Shown piece by piece: positions 41,250 through 50,200 of a stretch of 64,000 bases of DNA (its first letter is position 1; each line of letters opens with the position of its first letter). Below the pieces are notes generated by a model that saw only the letters and a program-made list of their open reading frames with translations, was not told where the DNA came from and did no database searches. Source of the stretch: Protonemura montana. Its lineage: Eukaryota > Arthropoda > Insecta > Plecoptera > Nemouridae. Location: NCBI GenBank assembly GCA_947568835.1, contig OX387602.1, positions 10,591,021 through 10,655,020 of the forward strand, written 5' to 3'. Made by a program: the position numbers and the translations under genes.

Positions 41250-42659
41250 TACGCGTATTAGAAGGTGGTGCTATGTGGGCGGCTGGGGTGGATACGATGC
41301 AAGGGGTGGTCTATATAGCACACTAGATCAATACTTTAGTGGTCTACTAAGCTAGGTCCTTCGTTGACCTCTATAACGTCTCCGGCAAGACCAGACCCAC
41401 CTTATGCCCTGTTTCTAGGTCATGTTATTTCCGGGACCAAAATGTCATTTCCGGGATGATTGATGAACAGTTTTTGTCTCATCTTTTGAATGTGTCAACC
41501 CGTTTTTAGGTGGTAACTTTTGGTTAGTGTGAAATGACACGAAGTTTTGAATAACACATATATTTGGAGACGCCTTACAATGATTATCATTTCGATTCCT
41601 GACACTTCAGGTATTGCTCGCGTGGTATCTGTCTGGAATCAAGATCAGGATTGTATGGCGGTTGTCCCGATGACGAAACTGACCACTCGCAACTCTGCGC
41701 AGCTCTTCGATGCATCTTCACCCATTGCTACGAATCTTGAACCCAAGCCATTTCTTATCAGTGGGTAGCACATTTTTTATTTTCCTCCTAAATATATCCA
41801 AATTCTAACTAATAAGGTGTTATCACAACACATTTTTCTTGAAATTATTCACTTTTCTCGTTAGAAGTGTGCTAAGTAGAGCTTGGCAGAAAAATAAAGA
41901 AACGCGTAAATAAGTATTTTTCTTGACATTTTAAACCGAAATAAGTAACTGTAATATGCAGCAGACGATAATAAGGCTGGTCTTACTAAGTATAAGGAAT
42001 CAGGAATCAGAATGGGTTTGTTTTATTATTCTATTAAAGGACTGTCTGCACCTATTAAAATGGTTAATGTTAGGCTAAGAAACAGACAAATTGATTAGTT
42101 GTGCAAGTTCTGCAAGCAGTATATATTTTAACCTGGGTATGTATACGTTTCCTTGCTTAAGCAAACTCCTCTGCATTTTGTCAAACGAATGCACAAAAAA
42201 AATTGTGGTCTTCCAAGAAAAACTCCGCTTAGATTCGAGGGAAACTGAAAAATGTATATAAAAATAACTGACATTTGATAATATTTTACATTAGAGTGAA
42301 TTGTGTTGGTTTAAGGTTAGTTGAAAGTTAATTTGTAAGTGCGAGAACATGTTGTAAAAGTCCGGAAAATTGTTTTTCCAACACCGGAAAATTTTGGGGG
42401 TGGAAGAAAAGCAGGAAGTCTGTACAGAGAACATCCGCGTCATGCGTGCATCGTGAGCGCGGTGCTCACACCCCCTCCACTTTTCACACTTGACCGCTAG
42501 ACGTAGTCAAATCAGCATCTTTTGCAACAAAAATATTAAAATAAATATTTTTAATTCACTATATTATTACGTTTTAAATCATTTTATGAATTAAGAAGTT
42601 AGTTTTGCACGGTTTTATTGATTTATTTTTGAATCGCGGTTGTTTTTGGACGTTGGTGC
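41250..42659. other. Upstream region of the BTB gene
   Basis: No coding region supported. It contains two copies of CCGGAAAATT (42362-42371 and 42383-42392). An interrupted palindrome, GTGAGC (42453-42458) and GCTCAC (42464-42469), lies in a GC-rich patch. It probably holds the proximal regulatory DNA of the downstream gene, by position only. Confidence 0.4.
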
Positions 42660-42783
42660 GACGCTTGCGGATACTCAACTGACTACTCTACTGCGCGGTT
42701 GACAGTAGGCCGGCGACGTCACAGTAGGCCGGGTCAGCCGCTCTTGCTGAAGTGGCAGGCCTTATTTCGTTTCATGTAGCAAG
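42660..42783 (+). other. Likely 5' untranslated exon of the BTB gene
   Basis: A GC-rich segment ending in a good splice donor, AAG|GTAAAT (GT at 42784-42785), 693 bases before the acceptor TTTCAG|GG (exon from 43477) that precedes the BTB start codon. It contains ACAGTAGGCCGG twice (42702-42713 and 42721-42732), with a CRE-like CGACGTCA (42715-42722) spanning the gap. The 5' end cannot be set from sequence; part may be promoter rather than exon. No TATA box is apparent. Confidence 0.4.
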
Positions 42784-43476
42784 GTAAATATTTGGGACTT
42801 GTGAAATTCAATAAAATTTAAGTATTATTGGAAATGACTCGTCTGTAGTTTGGTTCGTTAATTTAGAGACCGTAGTTTGTTCGAATGTGGTGTGTTCAGT
42901 GCTAAAGGTTGTTTTGTGTGAAGCGTATAGCCGATCGCACGAAGTGTGGATAAGAACTTGTTCTTAATTTGGAAGGGTAATCTGCCAAACGTGATGTAGG
43001 GTCCAGCAGAATCATTGCAAATATTTTCCGCCATTTTGAAGATTGCGGTCATCAAGATATAAAAAATAAAACACGGATCGTAATTTCGAGTTGTTGGAAT
43101 TTAGTCGTCTCGGCTGTGACATTTTATACTACTGGCCTACTGAACTCGCTCGAATTATTGACTTTAGTGGGGAGGCCATGGTGTCGGCTGTCTGCTTTCT
43201 GCACATATGTTTCCCCAAATATTGGTACATTAAAATAGTGCTCTTATTATGTGTATATGTGTGTTGCCAGTGTTATTCTAGTCTCCTATACAACTGTAAT
43301 ATAGCTCCCATTGTATTGAGGAAAGGGTTAACCGGCAAATGTCGCCAATGAGCACTTTGCTCTGTACAGCACATCCCCTTTAAATTCTTTAAAATGTTGT
43401 CCTAGGTTATGATAACTTATAACTGGGTTATTTGTTGATTGGAAACATATTTTAATAAGAATTTTGTTTATTTCAG
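42784..43476 (+). other. Putative 5' UTR intron of the BTB gene
   Basis: From GTAAAT at 42784 to the pyrimidine-rich acceptor TTTATTTCAG ending at 43476. The acceptor is convincing because a start codon with good context (GACATGG) follows 17 bases later; the donor is one of several possible. No coding evidence inside, although an 86-codon open frame occurs. Confidence 0.45.
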
Positions 43477-43493
43477 GGTGAGATTACACAGAC

Positions 43494-44276
43494 ATGGGAA
43501 GTGAGCATTACTGCCTCAGGTGGAACAATCATCAGAGCAATTTATTGGGAGTCTTCAGCCAACTTCTTCAAGACGAGAGCTTAGTGGACGTAACGCTTGC
43601 CTGTGCTGAAGGCCACTCGATCCGTGCTCACAAGGTGGTTCTGTCAGCCTGCTCTTCATACTTCCAGACTTTGTTTGTGGACCACCCAAACCGCCACCCC
43701 ATAGTCATCCTAAAAGACGTGCGCTTCGTAGAATTGCAAACGTTAATTGAATTCATGTATAAGGGGGAAGTAAACGTGGAATACTGCCAACTATCGGCGT
43801 TGCTGAAAACGGCCGAAAGTCTGAAGGTTAAAGGGTTGGCAGAAATGACAAATCTCAACTCGACTCGTGACGACAGAGGAGAATCATCTCATAAACCAAG
43901 TTCAAATATGGTAGATAAGCCTTCGACACCACCTGAAAGCTTAACGAAAAGGCCCACCAACGATGACAATGAAACAACAAGCACACGGAGAAGTCTTTCT
44001 CCACCAGCAACACTACTAAGATCTCGTGCTCGAAATAATTCCACCTGTGAAGACAACGACAGTTGTGATGATAGAGGAGGGACACCAGACATAGAACATC
44101 TAAACCACGGCGGTCCCAACGATATGACTATGGCCAACAGTTCCAACTCGTGTAATCCACCTTTGGCAAATGCCACTGCCACTATTTCATCTGCTACAAG
44201 TAGACTACCATCTCCTCATAGCAGCGAACCAATGCCCGGGCCATCGGGTATGCTACCTGTACAGCAAGTGCCATTG
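43494..44276 (+). CDS. BTB gene coding exon 1: BTB/POZ domain and linker
   Basis: Encodes 261 residues. Residues 1-118 are a complete BTB domain with the TTK-group hallmarks: CLRWNNHQSN at 7-16, LVDVTLAC at 30-37, RAHKVVLSACSSYF at 44-57, HPIVILKDV at 68-76, FMYKGEVNV at 87-95 and LLKTAESLKVKGLAEM at 103-118. Residues 119-261 are a low-complexity Ser/Pro/Asn-rich linker with many Ser-Pro and Thr-Pro pairs (possible phosphorylation sites). The exon ends at a TTG|GTGAGT donor in phase 0. If this donor is not used, the frame continues 16 codons to a stop at 44327, giving a BTB-only protein of 277 residues. Confidence 0.95.
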
Positions 44277-47200
44277 GTGAGTCAAAAATGTTCTCTGTTA
44301 CAGTTATTTGGCAAGAGCCGATTATAAGGTGCCGTTTACTTGATTTTTTGTTTAGCTGAGGATTAAAGTCTGCTAATGGATAAGACAGTTCCACTCGACT
44401 TGTCTTGCTACCAATTTATTCAATTGCATCAAAGCCATTAAAACAGTTCCTCCCTTTTCTTGTTGACAAAAGCTAATAATGCTTGTCAAGTCTTACATTT
44501 CTAAAATGCAACTTTTCCCAGCTGTTACTAGTGTGTTAGATTTAATAGACATGGCTTAAAAAATCCTCAAATGTTAGTCAAAATATTTATATTATTACTG
44601 TAACTATTTTTGATAACGATTATGATAAATCCCATAATAGGTCAAACGCAACTTGGCAGGAAAAAATGGTCTCTTAACGCGTTGCTGTTGTTCTGATTTT
44701 TTCAGTCTTTAAAGAAGGAGGTTGATTGGGACCGAAGCATGGCAGACGACAAGAGCACCACTGGAGAAAGTTCCTCTGACTACCGACATGCACTAGAGCC
44801 GGTTAGTACTTCGTTTTCCAATGCGTACATTCTTGATATTTGCACTCCTATTCATCTTTACGTATTACTAATTATAAGTTCATTTTATAAGCTCATGGGG
44901 CAAGCTCATCCCAGTTCTTTTAGCTGACAATTGTAACACTTAAGCTATAGTGAAAGGGGCAGTAAAAACTATAGTCCAGAAGCTTTTTCTCGCGATTTTT
45001 TTAAGACCTTTCTCCTGAGAATTTTCTGTGTGGGATTTTCCAATAGCTAACACAAAAACCAATAAGAATTGGCTGACCATGAGAGCAATTTAATTTGGTA
45101 TTTTGAAAACACCCCACGAAACAAATTAGTAATTTTTAAAGGCTAATTGTATCATTTTCTACGACACAGTTTTTGGGAAATATATTTGGTAAGTAAAACG
45201 TTAGGCAGCTGAAAATATTGACAGTCAATAGAAGTGGGTAGGTATGCATTTAATTGGATTTGAAGACATTTTTACGAAAGCATAAATGTTGCTAGTCACA
45301 TCTCCCCAAATTTGGAGTCGTAAACCCAACTACGATTTAAATTCAACTTTGGTTCAAGCCTTGACCACTAAAAACAAAGTTTCTGCACGTTTTGCCACTC
45401 GCTCATTTTTGCATGCTTACTTAGTGTACTGATTCTTTTTCTGATTCTTTTAATGTTACGTACATCTATGCCACTTCTACTACTTATATTACAAACACAA
45501 TACGATGTTACAAGTTATTCAACATTTGTATGTCTCCTTTGCCTCTAAATGCATTTTAACCATCCATCATCCTTTTTAAGACGCATGAATTTCAAAATCA
45601 TTTTTAACTGTCTTGTAAAGAAGTTGACCTTCAATTTTGGCCATGGTTGTTTTTTCATAGTTTCTTAGTAATACATGTGAAAAGTGTATCAGTCAGGGCT
45701 GTACTTACACCCTCGAACTTTCGCAGCCAAACAAAGTGAACGTCAACTTCTTATGCTATACATATTCCGGCTATTATTTCTCCATAATTGGTTGATCGTG
45801 AGGAAAAAGAATTTCAGTAACTAAGCAAAAAAGAAGTTGATGTTCTTTTGTTTTGTTGCAGGAGTCATTGGGGGGTTGCGGAGGCGATGCGTCCTGCGAG
45901 CCTCAAAGGCTGTTTTCGTGCATGTACTGCGGTGCCTCGTTCCCCTACCAAAGCAAGCTCACTCGGCACATCCTCTCGCACAGTCTGGAGACGTTAAAGT
46001 TCCGCGAACAGGTTCAGTTGCATCAGCAGCACTCGTTATTGCAAGCCATGTCCGAGCCGTTGAACCTGATGGACCGCCGGCCGCCCCCTTTAGACGTACC
46101 CGCCCCCCAGGACATGGAGTTGGATTTCTCGGGGGGCGGGGGTATGGGGGAGCCCGGATCAAGTGTGGTCCTGTGCAAGTTTTGCGGCAAGTCGTTCCCC
46201 GATGTGAGCTCCCTCATCGGTCATCTTCCGGTGCACACCGGCGACCGCCCGTTCAAGTGCGAGTTCTGCGGCAAAGCGTTCAAGCTGCGACACCATATGA
46301 AGGACCACTGCCGTGTGCACACGGGCGAGCGGCCCTTTCGGTGCGCCCTCTGCGGAAAGACTTTCTCGAGGTCGACAATTCTCAAAGCTCACGAGAAGAC
46401 GCATTACCCCAAGTATGTGCACAAGTTCTTGTCCCCCGGAGCGATCGACACTGAAGAAGAATCGCAGCAGCAATAATCAACGCCAAGCTTAACAATTCCA
46501 AAGTGCCCCTCTTTAGATTATTGTATTTAAAACGAAATACCACGACCTCTGGTAATAGTGAAGATTATTTGGATTATTTTCATAGGTTTGTAAGTGGGGG
46601 GGTTTTAAACATTCGGATAGGTGACGTTCTTATTAGAATCGAGGCAGTTGGTGGAAAGAGCAGGCATGAAGGGTGATTGAAATTGAGTAGTCAGCGCAAG
46701 TCGTAAGATGTGGTGTGAGCAGGAGGGTCGGTCGTAGGGAGGGAATTTGCAGCTGGCTGTATCTTTCGACTAGTGTCTGCTTGTTCGTAGAGGCAGCGTC
46801 ACTAAGAGCCGGCCATGAGATTTACGTGACAACGTTCTAGTCCCGGTGAGAATTTGCATAGTAAATTCGGATCAAATCGATTGTTATCGATACAAAAATA
46901 ATCAACAAATTACTGATAAAAGTAATCGGTTAACTTTCTAGTTTGATGTTTTAGGCAAAACGTGCATGAATTGCATACTTTAAGATTTAGATACTAAAAA
47001 AAATGTCTTGTTAGTGATAAAAATTTAGAACCGGTGTGCTACTAGTTACTGTAATGTGATGGCCCAGTAGTTCTTACGAAATGTCAAGTCACCTAGGTTG
47101 CTTTTCCACCACCATCTTAATAAGTGACAATTACTGCATATTATTTAGTATTCACAATGTGAACGGAGGAATGGCAAAGGGAAAGTGCTTTTCTACTCGT

Positions 47201-50200
47201 TAACGACTTAATTTGTTGGTACAACAGCAACCGGTTATCGTGCACAACCTCTCGCGTCAGTGAGTGCGTTAGACGCACCGAACTGACTGTCAGCGTTTCG
47301 TTAAGTTGACAATCTCGCCGCTGGCTTTCCAAAAGCAGGCGTCGTATTTTGCTCATTTTTGTCGAGTATTTACTAACTACGTCTGATGCTTTTTTGTTCG
47401 GGGGAGGACGGGGAGGTGTTGGTTAAGGATGAACTAACTGAGAGACTTGGATTTCTAAGGAAACTTGCTTTGTTTTTTTTCTCCATGATCTTAAAAGGCA
47501 ACTGAAAAGAGCTGTGATAGAATATGAAATTACCCGACGGGGTCTGGTAAACAAAACGTGATAGATTGAACTTGCCTGTCTTTCTGCCGCCGTCATCTTC
47601 TCCGTCTGTCTGTGCCCACCTTCTGTTTCGATCTCATACTAATTCTCACCTATTATCTAACCTAAATTTTTGTTCTGGCAGACGGATCGGGTAGAATGTC
47701 TCGGACTATGATTTCTTTCCAAAACAAATTGTCCCTAAATCCTTGCAAGTGAGTAACTGCACTTACTCCATAGACCATAATAATAAACGAAATATCAAAA
47801 ATTAACTGATCTTCCATAAAGTTGTAATAATTGCTATGTAACTGCATTTTCAACAAACTGTTAACACCGCGCGCTCGTTTGAGCGCAATCCGAAGCTGAC
47901 GGGATTTTTGTGGGGGAACTCTTCGAGTCTTTAGTGCGACCCGAGTGGGGGCACACAAACTTGCAAGTACTTTCCGCTCGGCACGAGGCGGAGCTGTCAT
48001 CCGTTATGTTCTGCTGGCGCGGCTTATCTGGTAGAGATTATTTGACAGTATTATCAAGGAAAGTGCGGGAAAGCGGGGGGGGGGGGGGGGGGGCGTACCG
48101 CGGCGAATCGCACGTCGCCGGGCTGCGTTCGGATCAGAATATGAATGTGATACTATTATATTAATTAATTAATACTAGGTAAGGTTTAATCGATAGGGCG
48201 GTACTTTTGCTGTATTCATGTTAAAGCATTGATTTATATAGATGGTTATTTAAATTAAATATTAAGTAGCTGGATGGGTTATCAATTTGCCATCGATTTT
48301 GTCACACACTACTCGCAGATAGTCGTATGTGACTAGTCAATTTAAAGAGAAAAAAGTTCCTGAGATTTGTAATAGCGATCGAAGTGGCGTAAATAACTTT
48401 GTAGGCTCTAAACTGCTTTGTTTTCTAGTTCACTTGGCCAACAATGCATTTGCGAACAGTTTCTTGTTTGAAATTGAAAATCGGAATGATGTGTTTGTTA
48501 GTTTCGTGCTCTAGTTCTGCCTTAGATCCTAATATAGCTGAAGGTTAGCGGAACAATATATTAGCTCAGTAGCTAGATATAATATATTAAGTAAAATGAT
48601 TAAATGGTAATCGAATATCCTACGTTCACTGTCGCACCACACACACATTACACACTCACACTGCTTTATGACTTTTAGCTTTTGAATTACAATAGCCGCA
48701 GTTTAGTTAAGACGGTAGTAAATGATTTACATAGTTCATGCAATAGTACTTAGACAAGAAAATTTGTGTCGGAATCACGTCACCCGCAACTATTTCGAAT
48801 TGATAGATCGACGGCCTTTGGTCGTCTCACTGGGTTACGTTAAAGAGGTTTGTTTCGATTTCTGACCATAAACCAATAGGAAATGTCATGCTCTTGGTTA
48901 GATACTATCTATCAATAATATATAGTCACCAAGGAAGGGCACAAACACAAAGGAACATGATAGCAATAAGAGAAATTACGTTTTAATAGAAGTTATTTAT
49001 ACAAGAGAGTATTTGTGGACATGTTTGTACTTTATTCAATATCCAACAAGTTATTTAGTGATGAGGAAAGATAAATCTTTTAATTGAATCCAGAATACAG
49101 CTCATTGTGTTATATTTTGATAGATATTATATTATTCATATGTAAATAGGAAATATTTAAATTATTTATTGTAACATATAGCAATTTATTGATGATTGAG
49201 AAAGGAATGCAGTGAGAAGGTAAATCGTGGTGTAACCACTTACCCTGGCGGCTGTTTTAAAAACACAGAGTTGTCATTAAAATCGATATTTATGAAGGAA
49301 ATACTGGAAATCTGTTTGTTATAAATTTTGTATCAAGTCTGTGTTATTTGTTTTAAAAGCAGTTTTTTCTGCAGCAACTGGAAAATTTTGTTATGCCAAG
49401 AGTGTTTTTTCTTTGGTTGTTGGTCAGATTCATACATGCATAGGCATCAACTATTACATATAATTTTAATTTATTAAAGTTGCATATTTTTATTTTGTAC
49501 GACAATATGAGGAATCATCCTTGTTCTCTAGGGCAAGCTGTTCCAAAGTATGCATCACATGAAACTGCGTAAATTACTGCTAATTAATACGATTTGTCGA
49601 CCTTTTAAATTATTCATTTTCTACTCTTTCGGTTTACCATTCGGCTACATACATTGGTAGTTAAACAGCATTGTGATAATGGCTACAGGGTACACAACTT
49701 TTCGGAATTGGAATACTTTTCAGTAATAAAATACTCTTTACCAAGCAGAATAAACGTGCGGTACTCAAAAAAATAAAATAAATATACAAGTAATTTGCAG
49801 TTTTTTTGATGTTTGCTTGTCCTAGATAGCAATGAAAATAAATTAGATCACTTGTTGTTTTTCTGGTATTACCGATTGTTGAATTGTATTGGATATTTAA
49901 TAGGTGCTAAACGTGTGTGAGAAAGTGGGAATGTTTATATATCAATTGGAATACATTTGAGTGCCAGGCACCTGAGCTGACATGGGCTTGCCTTCGTACA
50001 TTATTGGAGCTGTATTTTTCTATGCGTGGAGTTAACTCGAAAAAAAAATAAAAATAAAACTGTGCAATGTTTTGAGGGAAAATAGTTGGTACACATATGC
50101 CATGCAAACACAAGGGGTGACAAAAGTGGCTTGCAGATTAACTGTGATAGTCTTTCATGACCGAATCTTGTATCTGCAGCTTTTTCAAAACGTGCGAAAC

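Noticed and set aside
45837-46454. 205-codon plus-strand frame overlapping the four-finger exon
   Set aside because: It is a shadow frame created by the GC-rich zinc-finger exon; the overlapping frame has complete C2H2 fingers and a proper acceptor.
47910-48164. 84-codon frame that might be another alternative exon of the BTB gene
   Set aside because: No cysteine/histidine finger pattern, and it runs through an 18-G homopolymer.
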